Positions 1 to 6,804 of a stretch of DNA of 10,467 bases are shown one piece after another. The notes under the pieces are model-generated. The model was not told the DNA's origin, ran no database searches, and saw nothing but the letters and a program-made list of their open reading frames with translations. The translations under genes were made by a program, and so were the position numbers. Origin of the DNA: Bacteroidota bacterium (GTDB taxonomy: Bacteria; Bacteroidota; Bacteroidia; Bacteroidales; VadinHA17); the NCBI GenBank assembly GCA_030613125.1, contig JAUWMO010000097.1, positions 1-10,467 on the forward strand, in the 5' to 3' direction. The stretch's first letter is position 1; every line of letters starts with the position of its first letter.

Positions 1-1
1 C

Positions 2-217
2 CTGCAAATGATGCAATGGACTGCTTCAAACACTTACAAGAGTTTTTTGCTCTATGTTCATCATACCGACTCCGTTCGTGAGTGGGCTTATGACAGGGAT
101 TCACATATCGGCAGGTTCGACAAAGGGCTTGATGAAGCCAATGAAAAAGGATGGACAGTTATTGATATGAAAGAAGATTGGAAAGTGGTATATCCCTTTG
201 AGCTTGAGAAGAAATAA
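2..217 (+). CDS. HAD-like hydrolase, C-terminal part (5' end outside window)
   Basis: The frame is open from the first base and ends at TAA 215-217, giving about 71 codons of a C-terminus. The in-frame ATGs at 8 and 11 are internal methionines, because the preceding Leu-Gln codons fit the family. I recognise the tail of a haloacid-dehalogenase-type phosphatase common in Bacteroidota: an LQMMQWTAS segment that would follow HAD motif III (GDxxxD, just outside the window), then LYVHHTDSVREWAYDR, an IGRFDKGLDEA helix, and a WTVIDMKEDWKVVYPFE end. Members are soluble or exported phosphomonoesterases, with substrate not predictable from this part. The catalytic Asp residues lie upstream and cannot be checked. 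The end looks intact. Confidence 0.75.
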   Translation: MQMMQWTASNTYKSFLLYVHHTDSVREWAYDRDSHIGRFDKGLDEANEKGWTVIDMKEDWKVVYPFELEKK

Positions 218-220
218 GAT

Positions 221-420
221 ATGAGTTTGAAACGGTATTTAGTTGAACTTTCAATTGTTGTTCTGGGTATCAGCATTGCATTTACGCTAAATAATATCAA
301 GGACAATTTCAAATTAAAAAAGTAGAAAGAGATAGCTTAAATAAATATTTTGTCTGAACTGAAAACCAACAAAAAAAATTACAGGAAGTAATTCCTCTTT
401 TTTTAATATTTTTGATTTAA
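221..420 (+). pseudogene. Frame-broken remnant of a small membrane-anchored protein (DUF6090-like N-terminus)
   Basis: An ATG at 221, three bases after the HAD stop, opens 34 codons: a short basic N-terminus, one hydrophobic segment (ELSIVVLGISIAFTLNN) and a charged start, ending at TAG 323-325. The downstream sequence still reads as the same kind of protein if the frame moves. Frame 1 from 322 gives VERDSLNK, frame 2 from about 350 gives LSELKTNKKN, and frame 1 again from 379 gives LQEVIP before TAA 418-420. Stitched together, it resembles the one-TM-plus-coiled-coil N-terminus of Bacteroidota DUF6090-type proteins, which are normally some 200-250 residues long. At least two frameshifts, at A-runs, and loss of the C-terminus make it a dead gene. 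The family name is from memory of the pattern and is moderately sure; the frame damage is directly visible. Confidence 0.55.
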
Positions 421-623
421 TGAAGCTTTCAAACAGAAATATTGACCTGCTTATTAAATACTTAGAAGACAAACTAGTCTTTAAATCATATTTATTTGGT
501 TCTTTTGCCAGGGATGAATCAAATCCGGAGAGTGATACTGATATACTAGTCGAGCTGGATTATTCTAAACTGATTGCTTTTAAAAGCAAATTAATAAACA
601 AGGCAGTTTTTACCGATGAATAA
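420..623 (+). CDS. Truncated MNT-type nucleotidyltransferase domain protein
   Basis: The 67-residue product begins like a minimal nucleotidyltransferase (PF01909, the MntA side of HEPN-MNT modules). It has an N-terminal helix, then the nucleotide-binding GSFARDESNPESDTDILVEL block at about residues 27-46, with the G-S and the two Asp (SDTD) metal ligands intact. Family members are about 95-100 residues long, with a third acidic residue on a later strand (usually in VDLV near residue 70). This copy stops after about 20 unrelated-looking residues and lacks that part, and no other frame downstream restores it. No HEPN partner is adjacent. The ATG overlaps the stop of the upstream remnant, and the 3' end overlaps the next gene by 8 bp. 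It is most likely an inactive truncation product rather than a working antitoxin. Confidence 0.6.
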   Translation: MKLSNRNIDLLIKYLEDKLVFKSYLFGSFARDESNPESDTDILVELDYSKLIAFKSKLINKAVFTDE

Positions 624-1362
624 GGAATTGAATTTATGGGACCAACCTGATACGAAATGGTTACCTTTCAGATCAGCAAGAAATATTGCCCGTACTTATT
701 GCCTTGAATACAGGGAGGAGTGGGATTTGTTGGTAAAAGAAGAGCTAAGGGATAAAAGGCCATTACCTGAGAATATTCCGGCTAATCCGGAGAAAGTCTA
801 TAGACATGTAGGCTGGCAGGGTTGGAAGGATTGGTTAATTCATCCGGATCAATTGAAAATTTATACACCTTTTTATGAGGCACGGGAATTTGTACGGAGT
901 ATGCGGTTTAAAACTAAAAAACAATGGCAGGTATATATTAATCAGGCAAATCCTGTTCATCTGAAATATAAATTGTGTATTCCGTCCAAACCCGGTCTTG
1001 AGTATAAAGACAAAAGCTGGAAAAATTGGACTGATTGGTTTGGCACTAACATTGAATTTAAAGATTTCAGAACTACACGAAAATTTATTAGAAGTCTGAA
1101 TTTTACCACTTTCAATGATTGGGAGTCTTATTGTAACGGCAGGTCACAAAAACTTGGCCAAAAGGCAGAAAATATTTACGCTTATCCTGATATTGCCTAT
1201 AAAAATAAGGGATGGGAATCCTGGAGTGATTGGTTAGGAATTGACCTGTTGTTTTCTCGCAGAAGAGAAACCGGAAATTACCTGCCAGAAGGAGCTGAAG
1301 GGTGCAGATGTAAAGGACTTGACCCGGATTGTATTGTTTGTGATGGTAAGGGGTACTTTTAA
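616..1362 (+). CDS. Integrase-repeat-like (INT_rpt) protein with C-terminal four-Cys knuckle
   Basis: The 248-residue protein consists of three diverged copies of a ~60-residue unit, at about residues 15-73, 83-142 and 149-207. Each unit has a [F/P]F..AR.F.RS-type helix, a W..Y segment, and a close of the form Y....GW..W.DWL (GWQGWKDWL, SWKNWTDWF, GWESWSDWL). This matches my memory of the phage-integrase repeat unit (PF14882), a helical module found N-terminal to tyrosine recombinases and in other mobile-element proteins. No recombinase catalytic domain is present. The last 20 residues carry C230-x-C232-x6-C239-xx-C242 followed by DGKGYF, resembling one half of a DnaJ-type zinc site. The ATG at 616 lies inside the end of the truncated MNT gene (8-bp overlap). 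No signal peptide or membrane segment is seen. A nucleic-acid-binding role is inference; the function is unknown. Confidence 0.7.
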   Translation: MNKELNLWDQPDTKWLPFRSARNIARTYCLEYREEWDLLVKEELRDKRPLPENIPANPEKVYRHVGWQGWKDWLIHPDQLKIYTPFYEAREFVRSMRFKTKKQWQVYINQANPVHLKYKLCIPSKPGLEYKDKSWKNWTDWFGTNIEFKDFRTTRKFIRSLNFTTFNDWESYCNGRSQKLGQKAENIYAYPDIAYKNKGWESWSDWLGIDLLFSRRRETGNYLPEGAEGCRCKGLDPDCIVCDGKGYF

Positions 1363-1366
1363 TAAT

Positions 1367-1453
1367 TTATAACCGTCCCATTGCAAGTTTCCCTTCCTCG
1401 CTCATGAGGTCTGGAGTCCATGGAGGATCCCATACAAGCTGGATAATGTTTAA
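1367..1453 (-). pseudogene. 3' remnant of a SufT/DUF59 (MIP18-type) Fe-S assembly gene
   Basis: Read on the minus strand, 1453-1367 encodes LNIIQLVWDPPWTPDLMS followed by EEGKLAMGRL and a TAA stop (1367-1369). The VWDPPWTP..MSEE.K..MG.L ending is the characteristic C-terminus of bacterial DUF59/SufT-family proteins (about 100 residues), which help assemble or deliver Fe-S clusters. The frame closes at a stop (1454-1456), so only about 28 codons remain and the catalytic-loop Cys region is absent. The fragment is well conserved in sequence, which suggests recent truncation. It lies tail to tail with the integrase-repeat gene, four bases beyond that gene's stop, and ends where the AT-rich promoter region of the next operon begins. 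Confidence 0.65.
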
Positions 1454-1484
1454 TTAAAAAATAAAATCAATAAATACCTATATA

Positions 1485-1513
1485 TTGGTATTCTTTAATT
1501 TCACTAACTTTAG
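1485..1513 (+). promoter_or_regulatory. Candidate Bacteroidota sigma-A promoter for the DUF2520 operon
   Basis: TAACTTTAG at 1505-1513 matches the Bacteroidota -7 consensus TAnnTTTG except for its final base, and TTGG at 1485-1488 can serve as the -33 element. The spacer is about 16 bp, shorter than the usual ~19-21, which lowers confidence. It would start transcription near 1518-1522, leaving a leader of about 15 bases before the ATG at 1535. The surrounding 1450-1534 is very AT-rich and contains no gene. This is the only clear promoter-like site upstream of the five-gene run. Confidence 0.4.
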
Positions 1514-1534
1514 TGTTCTGTTAAACTTAATGGT

Positions 1535-2320
1535 ATGGTAAAAAGTCAATTGCCAACAATAGTTATGATCGGGGCAGGTAACCTGGCATTTCATCTGGCT
1601 CCGGCTCTCAAAGATACCGGATATAAAATTCTTCAGGTTTATAGCCACACAAAGGAATCTGCAAAAGTCCTTGCAGGCAGATTGCATTGTAATTATACCA
1701 ATAGCATGGACCATATCCGTAATGATGCCGATGTTTATATTCTTGCCCTGACCGATACGGCCAATATTGAGTTCGTTAGCAAGTTCTCCTTTCCTGAAGC
1801 AATAGTTGTTCACACTTCAGGTGGTTTGGATTCGGATATTTTTAAAGGAAAAGTAAGAGACTACGGAGTAATATATCCTGTTCAAACTTTCAGTAAATTC
1901 AGGGAAGTTGATTTTCGCCCGGTACCGGTATGTTTTGAAGCCAGCAATCCTGAAACAGAAAAGGTGCTTTTTGAACTGATAACCAGGATCTCTGACAATC
2001 CGGTAAAAATAAATTCACAACAACGGCGAGATTTACACATTGCGGCGGTGTTTGCATGTAATTTTGTTAATCATATGTATGTTGTTTCTTCTGAAATTTT
2101 GAGAAACTCGGGCTTGCCTTTCATTTTATTGCAAACCCTTATAAAAGAAACCGCTGAGAAAGTTGTGGAATATCCGCCATTTGAAGTTCAGACCGGACCA
2201 GCGTTAAGAAATGACCAAATTGTTATTGAAAAGCATTTGGATTTATTATCTTTCTCCGGTCAATTTAAAAAGATCTATCGTGAATTAAGTGACAGCATTC
2301 ATTTAATGAAACATAGCTGA
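1535..2320 (+). CDS. Rossmann-like and DUF2520 domain protein
   Basis: The 261-residue soluble protein has an N-terminal NAD(P)-binding Rossmann fold, with GAGNLAFHL at residues 13-21, strands continuing through ILALTD (about 70-75), and VVHTSGG at 91-97. A C-terminal helical DUF2520 domain starts near residue 125 and includes the family's HIAAVFACNFVNHMY helix (about 168-182) and a TGPALRND segment. The layout resembles 6-phosphogluconate or pyrroline-5-carboxylate reductase-type dehydrogenases, so an NAD(P)-dependent oxidoreductase is likely. The substrate is not known to me. Length is normal for the family. It is first in a run with a KdsC-like phosphatase, a UbiA enzyme and Maf, an order I associate with many Bacteroidota. 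The ATG at 1535 is the only in-frame start that keeps the glycine motif at its usual place. Confidence 0.85.
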   Translation: MVKSQLPTIVMIGAGNLAFHLAPALKDTGYKILQVYSHTKESAKVLAGRLHCNYTNSMDHIRNDADVYILALTDTANIEFVSKFSFPEAIVVHTSGGLDSDIFKGKVRDYGVIYPVQTFSKFREVDFRPVPVCFEASNPETEKVLFELITRISDNPVKINSQQRRDLHIAAVFACNFVNHMYVVSSEILRNSGLPFILLQTLIKETAEKVVEYPPFEVQTGPALRNDQIVIEKHLDLLSFSGQFKKIYRELSDSIHLMKHS

Positions 2321-2369
2321 AAAACTCAGGAAGTAATCATGAAGCACTGAATATATTACAGTTCAATTA

Positions 2370-2891
2370 ATGAGTAATTTTAAAGAAGAGCTAAGGAAAG
2401 TAAGGGCGTTTGCATTTGATGTGGATGGGGTTCTGTCACGGCAGACAATGTCACTTCATCCATCCGGTGAACCTATGCGAACAATCAATATTAAAGATGG
2501 GTATGCAATTCAATTAGCGGTAAAAAAGGGTTATCCGGTTACCGTTATTACAGGCGGGAATTCCAGCGCAATTAAGAAAAGGTTTACCAGGCTGGGTGTT
2601 ACTGATATTTATTTGAACTCATACAATAAAAAAAAGGATTTTGAAGATTTTATATATAAATATGATCTTGATCCTGCCACTGTTTTATACATGGGAGATG
2701 ATCTTCCTGATTTTGAAATTATGGAAATGGTTGGTTTCCCTACATGCCCGGCTGATGCAGTTGCTGAGATCAAGCAGCATTCCAGGTATATTTCCAATAT
2801 CAATGGAGGGGATGGCTGTGTAAGGGATATCATTGAACAGGTTCTTCGCCTTCATAAAAAATGGATGGATGGAGATGCCTTTCGTTGGTAG
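2370..2891 (+). CDS. kdsC: KdsC-like HAD-IIIA phosphatase (3-deoxy-D-manno-octulosonate 8-phosphate phosphatase family)
   Basis: At 173 residues this is a cap-less HAD phosphatase of normal KdsC length. Motif I is DVDGVL with nucleophile D17 and acid/base D19. Motif II is the Thr in ITGG (about 60-63), motif III is a Lys near 87-89, and motif IV is GDDLPD with Mg-binding D110/D111/D114. CPADA (126-130) and GGDGCVRD are typical of the Bacteroidota branch. KdsC makes Kdo for the lipid A inner core by dephosphorylating Kdo-8-P in the cytoplasm. No kdsA or kdsB is nearby, so the exact substrate is inferred from family. It starts 49 bp after the DUF2520 gene and 37 bp before the UbiA gene, in the same operon. 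Confidence 0.85.
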   Translation: MSNFKEELRKVRAFAFDVDGVLSRQTMSLHPSGEPMRTINIKDGYAIQLAVKKGYPVTVITGGNSSAIKKRFTRLGVTDIYLNSYNKKKDFEDFIYKYDLDPATVLYMGDDLPDFEIMEMVGFPTCPADAVAEIKQHSRYISNINGGDGCVRDIIEQVLRLHKKWMDGDAFRW

Positions 2892-2928
2892 ATATAATAT
2901 GACAAAACAGATGGAGTAATAAATTTTT

Positions 2929-3924
2929 ATGAAAGCTTTTTTTCAGCTTATACGAATTCCAAATTTGATCATAATCGCAGCTACTCAGTATCTGATGCGT
3001 TATGCGATTTTAAATACCCTTTTAAAAAATATATTTATTCATAACGGGGAGAGTATTGTTAATGTACCTGGACTTGAATTACAACTTTCAGATTTCCAGT
3101 TCTTAAGCCTTGTTTTGGCAACCATTTTTCTTGCTGCTGCAGGGTATGTTATTAATGATTATTTTGATACAAAAACCGATCTTCTTAATCGGCCTGAAAG
3201 GGTAATTGTTGGTAAAAGTATTCCCCGTAGGGTTGCAATGGCCATACATGTGGTTCTGAATGTAATTGGGATTTGTTTTGGGATTTATGTTTCTTATTCA
3301 ATCGGATTAGTCTATTTTGGTTTTGTATTTATTCTGGTATCCGGTTTGTTATGGTTTTATTCTACAACCTATAAAAGGCAATTCCTTATTGGTAACCTGC
3401 TTATAGCTTTCTTAACCGGGCTGGTTCCTTTTATGGTTGCAATATTCGAAATTCCTCCTCTTCTAAAGGAATACAACCAAATACTGGTTGATTATCAGGT
3501 TAATCTTAACCATGTAATTGTATGGATAGGAGGCTTTTCATTTTTTGCGTTTATTACAACCCTGATAAGGGAGCTAATAAAAGATATGGAAGATTTTGAA
3601 GGTGACCGCGCTTTTGGGAGAAATTCCCTGCCGGTTGTATTAGGATTGAAAAGCACAAAAATTATTGTTTTTACACTTTTGCTTTTTACACTTTTTTCAC
3701 TTGTTTTGGTTTATATGTTTTATTTACATGATACATTAACCCTGGTCTACATGATTTTAGGACTTCTGATTCCAATGACATTCCTTATTTTCCGATTGTA
3801 TAAAGCAGAAACTCAAAAAGATTATCACTTCCTGAGCACATTTTCGAAATTTGTAATGCTATCCGGTCTGGTTTACGCCATATTTGTACATTTTATTATT
3901 GAATATCAGCTTAATATTGTGTGA
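2929..3924 (+). CDS. UbiA-family prenyltransferase (geranylgeranylglycerol-phosphate geranylgeranyltransferase-like)
   Basis: The 331-residue integral membrane protein has about eight to nine hydrophobic segments. Both Asp-rich prenyl-diphosphate/Mg sites are present: NDYFDTKTDLLNRP (N76, D77, D80, D84) and DMEDFEGDR (D219, D222, D226). The NDYFD..TD..NRPER form and the neighbourhood fit the branch usually annotated as digeranylgeranylglyceryl-phosphate synthase-like in Bacteroidota. An aromatic prenyltransferase (MenA/UbiA-like) is the main alternative. The ~190-residue stretch after the first site is hydrophobic throughout, with a soluble loop near 175-192. A GGAG-like sequence lies about 12 bases before the ATG. 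Its stop TGA shares an A with the Maf start (TGATG), which suggests translational coupling. Confidence 0.8.
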   Translation: MKAFFQLIRIPNLIIIAATQYLMRYAILNTLLKNIFIHNGESIVNVPGLELQLSDFQFLSLVLATIFLAAAGYVINDYFDTKTDLLNRPERVIVGKSIPRRVAMAIHVVLNVIGICFGIYVSYSIGLVYFGFVFILVSGLLWFYSTTYKRQFLIGNLLIAFLTGLVPFMVAIFEIPPLLKEYNQILVDYQVNLNHVIVWIGGFSFFAFITTLIRELIKDMEDFEGDRAFGRNSLPVVLGLKSTKIIVFTLLLFTLFSLVLVYMFYLHDTLTLVYMILGLLIPMTFLIFRLYKAETQKDYHFLSTFSKFVMLSGLVYAIFVHFIIEYQLNIV

Positions 3925-4511
3925 TGAAACAAGCAGGTAACTTGCAAAATAAAAAGATTTTGCTGGTTTCCCGTTCACCCAGAAGGGAGCACCTGATAAA
4001 TGGACTGGATATTGATTATAAGGTGATTTATCCGTCAGAGACTGATGAATCCTTTCCACATGATATGGATCCTTATAAGGTTCCTGAATTCCTGGCACGG
4101 AAAAAAGCATTAAATTTTAACCAGAAACTTGATAGTAACACAATTCTTATTACTGCTGATACAATTGTACTTTGTAAAGATGAAATAGTAAATAAACCAA
4201 AAGATTATCCTGATGCAGTTCGTATGCTTAAAAAATTATCAGGTAACAGGCATACCGTAATAACTGGTGTTTGCCTTAAATCACAAAAAAAAGAAATAAT
4301 TTTCTCAGCAACAACTGATGTTTACTTCAGCAAGCTTACCGATGAAGAAATTGAGTATTACCTGGAAAAATACAGACCATATGATAAGGCCGGAGCCTAT
4401 GGAATACAGGAATGGATAGGTTATATCGGAATTGAAAAAATTGAGGGATCATTCTTTAATGTCATGGGCCTGCCACTTCATAAACTCTATTCTAAATTGA
4501 AACATTTCTGA
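3924..4511 (+). CDS. maf: Maf-family nucleoside triphosphate pyrophosphatase (dTTP/UTP type)
   Basis: From the ATG at 3924 the protein is 195 residues, normal for Maf. It has the substrate-loop motif SRSPRREHL (16-24), the catalytic ADTIV with D79, KPKDYPDAVRMLKKLSG (91-107), TVITGV (111-116) and the C-terminal DKAGAYGIQ block (154-162) with ..IEGSFFNVMGLP. Maf hydrolyses non-canonical or excess NTPs to NMP and pyrophosphate. The AGAYGIQ form, rather than the YceF-type variant, points to the YhdE-like dTTP/UTP-preferring group (family-based inference). A GTG at 3921 is in frame, but the ATG at 3924 gives the TGATG junction with the prenyltransferase and is preferred. Sixteen bases separate its stop from the S46 peptidase start. 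Confidence 0.9.
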   Translation: MKQAGNLQNKKILLVSRSPRREHLINGLDIDYKVIYPSETDESFPHDMDPYKVPEFLARKKALNFNQKLDSNTILITADTIVLCKDEIVNKPKDYPDAVRMLKKLSGNRHTVITGVCLKSQKKEIIFSATTDVYFSKLTDEEIEYYLEKYRPYDKAGAYGIQEWIGYIGIEKIEGSFFNVMGLPLHKLYSKLKHF

Positions 4512-4527
4512 TAACACAAAAATAATA

Positions 4528-6714
4528 ATGAAAAGAGTAACCTTAATTTTTACCTGGATACTGATAACAGGTTCATTGCTCACAGCCAGGGCTGATGAAG
4601 GATTGTGGATACCCTTGTTGATCGAGCAACTGAACATTCAGAATATGCAGGAAAATGGTTTTAAACTTACTGCTGACAATATATACAGTATCAATAACTC
4701 CAGTATGAAGGATGCTGTAATGATTTTTGGTGGTGGATGCACTGCAGAACTAATTTCTGATGAGGGTTTGATCATTACGAATCACCATTGTGGATATCGC
4801 AGGATCCAGCAACATTCAACAATGGACCATGACTACCTGACAAACGGCTTCTGGGCCATGTCGGGTGAGGAAGAACTTCCAAATCCCGGATTAACCGTAA
4901 CATTTCTGAAATGGATGGAAGATGTTACCGATACAGTTATGTCTGGGGTGACAAATGCAATGAATGAACAGAGAAGAGATGAGATGATACAAAGTAATAT
5001 TGCCGGCATTATTCAAAATACCCTGGATAGTACTCACTATAAAGTGCATGTTGAACCATTCTTTGCGGGCAATCAATATTTTCTGTTAGTTGAAGAAGTT
5101 TTCAGGGATGTACGCCTGGTTGGAGCACCTCCTTCAGCAATAGGAAAGTTTGGGGGAGATACTGATAATTGGATGTGGCCCAGACATACAGGTGATTTTT
5201 CATTATTCAGGATCTATGCTGACAGTAACAATCTACCAACGGATTTTTCTCCGGATAATGTACCTTATAAGCCTGCAGAATACTTTCCTGTCTCTTTAAA
5301 AGGTGTTCAACCCGATGATTTTACAATAGTTTTTGGATATCCCGGAAGAACATATGAGTATGTGCCATCATATCATATAAAGATGCTGACTGAAGATATT
5401 TATCCTAGACTGATTGCCATTAGGGATCAAAAACTGGAAATCATGAACAGAGACATGGATAAAGATCCGAAAGTTCGGATTCAATATTCTGCAAAGAGCG
5501 CTTCCATAAGCAATTCATGGAAAAGGTGGATAGGCGAGATTAAAGGCCTTAACAAATTACATGCACTTGAAAAAAAGGAGAAATTTGAAAACGATTTTCA
5601 GAATTGGGTTGATTCTGATCCTGAAACTAAAGCTAAATACCACAATCTGCTTTCAGATTATGAAAAACTATATGCCAGGTATGCCCAATACCGTCTTGCT
5701 AATGATTATATCAGAGAAGTGTTTTACAGGAAAGAAGTGTTTTACAGGAACGGTACAGAACTGGTTTCCTTTAGCGGAAGATTTCATAAGCTTGTTCAAA
5801 TGGTTGAAAAAGGCGATTCAGATGAGAAAATAAATGAAATAGTTGAGGATTTGAAAAAAACTACAATAAACTTTTATAAGAATTACAACCTGCCTACCGA
5901 TAAGAAAATATTTGTGGCTATGTTAAGGATGCTGGATGAGAATATGGGAACAGAATTTCAACCCTCTTTCTATATTAATCTCTATTCAAACTATCATGAT
6001 AATTATGAAAAATATGCTTCCCGTATTTATAAGAAAACCCTGTTTGTTCATCAGGATCAGGTATTGGAAATACTTTCCTCTCCAAAAAAATCGGATATTA
6101 ATAAAATAAAAAATGATCCGGTTTATTTACTCTTCGAAAGTGTTGATGATTTGTACTCAAGTAAGATCTTTCCTGAATATAACCGTTTAGCTGGTGACCT
6201 GAACAAATTTAACCGCCTTTATATGGCAGCTCAAATGGAGTTTCAGGAAGATAAAATCTTTTACCCGGACGCTAATTCAACTTTAAGGTTAAGTTATGGT
6301 AAAGTAAAGGGTTATAAACCAAGAGACGCTGTATATTACAAATTTTATACAACTATTGAAGGGATAATTGAAAAAGATAATCCGGAAATTTATGACTATA
6401 ATGTTCCTGACAAATTGAAGGAGCTATTTGCAAAAAATGATTATGGCAGGTATGCAGAAAATGGAGAATTACATGTATGTTTTATTGCAACCAACCATAC
6501 AACCGGTGGCAATTCTGGTAGTCCGGTTATTAATGCAGAAGGACATCTGGTTGGAGTGAACTTCGACCGTGCCTGGGAAGGAGTGATGAGTGACCTGATG
6601 TTTAATCCTGACCAGTGCAGAAATATTTCTCTGGATATCCGTTATGCACTTTTTATTATCGACAAGTTTGCAGGCGCCGGATATCTGCTTGAGGAAATGG
6701 AACTAGTGGAATAA
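4528..6714 (+). CDS. dpp11: S46 family dipeptidyl-peptidase, DPP11-type (Asp/Glu at P1)
   Basis: The 728-residue precursor starts with a Sec signal peptide (residues 1-22, cleavage after TARA) followed by DEGLW, the usual mature start; the product should be periplasmic. The chymotrypsin-like triad is visible: His in TNHHC (86-87), Asp in the GGDTDNWMWPRHTGDF block (near 223), and Ser in GGNSGSP (Ser663). The helical middle domain (about 290-580) caps the site and binds the peptide N-terminus. Eighteen residues after the Ser is Arg681 in NFDR, matching the Arg673 that gives Porphyromonas DPP11 its Asp/Glu preference; DPP7 has Gly there. Members trim dipeptides from oligopeptides for amino-acid nutrition. 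It is last in the operon, 16 bp after maf. It contains a six-residue tandem duplication at residues 397-408. Confidence 0.92.
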   Translation: MKRVTLIFTWILITGSLLTARADEGLWIPLLIEQLNIQNMQENGFKLTADNIYSINNSSMKDAVMIFGGGCTAELISDEGLIITNHHCGYRRIQQHSTMDHDYLTNGFWAMSGEEELPNPGLTVTFLKWMEDVTDTVMSGVTNAMNEQRRDEMIQSNIAGIIQNTLDSTHYKVHVEPFFAGNQYFLLVEEVFRDVRLVGAPPSAIGKFGGDTDNWMWPRHTGDFSLFRIYADSNNLPTDFSPDNVPYKPAEYFPVSLKGVQPDDFTIVFGYPGRTYEYVPSYHIKMLTEDIYPRLIAIRDQKLEIMNRDMDKDPKVRIQYSAKSASISNSWKRWIGEIKGLNKLHALEKKEKFENDFQNWVDSDPETKAKYHNLLSDYEKLYARYAQYRLANDYIREVFYRKEVFYRNGTELVSFSGRFHKLVQMVEKGDSDEKINEIVEDLKKTTINFYKNYNLPTDKKIFVAMLRMLDENMGTEFQPSFYINLYSNYHDNYEKYASRIYKKTLFVHQDQVLEILSSPKKSDINKIKNDPVYLLFESVDDLYSSKIFPEYNRLAGDLNKFNRLYMAAQMEFQEDKIFYPDANSTLRLSYGKVKGYKPRDAVYYKFYTTIEGIIEKDNPEIYDYNVPDKLKELFAKNDYGRYAENGELHVCFIATNHTTGGNSGSPVINAEGHLVGVNFDRAWEGVMSDLMFNPDQCRNISLDIRYALFIIDKFAGAGYLLEEMELVE
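5716..5751 (+). repeat. 18-bp in-frame tandem duplication inside the S46 peptidase gene
   Basis: Two copies of an 18-bp unit (GAAGTGTTTTACAGGAAA) lie head to tail at 5716-5733 and 5734-5751, identical but for the last base (A/C). They encode EVFYRK then EVFYRN in the helical domain. The near identity at the DNA level points to a recent slippage duplication. The reading frame is preserved. Confidence 0.85.
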
Positions 6715-6804
6715 TCGGATTGATGAAATGTGATTTTTGAAAAGAACTATTGAATTAGGGGTAAAAATAAATTTTTATTAAAGCTTCAGGAACTGTTAGG
6801 AACC

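Noticed and set aside
420..1362. HEPN-MNT-like toxin-antitoxin pair
   Set aside because: The MNT domain is truncated, and the partner is an integrase-repeat-like protein without the HEPN Rx4-6H motif.
1478..1813. Minus-strand open frame of 111 codons
   Set aside because: It is antisense to the DUF2520 gene, has no recognisable motifs, and covers that gene's promoter region. It is a shadow frame.
5561..5833. Plus-strand 90-codon frame within the S46 peptidase
   Set aside because: It is an overlapping shadow of the verified peptidase frame, and the 18-bp duplication appears in it only as a consequence.
6715..6804. Promoter or terminator between the S46 and MBL genes
   Set aside because: The AT-rich sequence has only a weak A/T self-complement (AAAAATAAATTTTTATT) and no acceptable TAnnTTTG box at a proper distance, so neither is supported.
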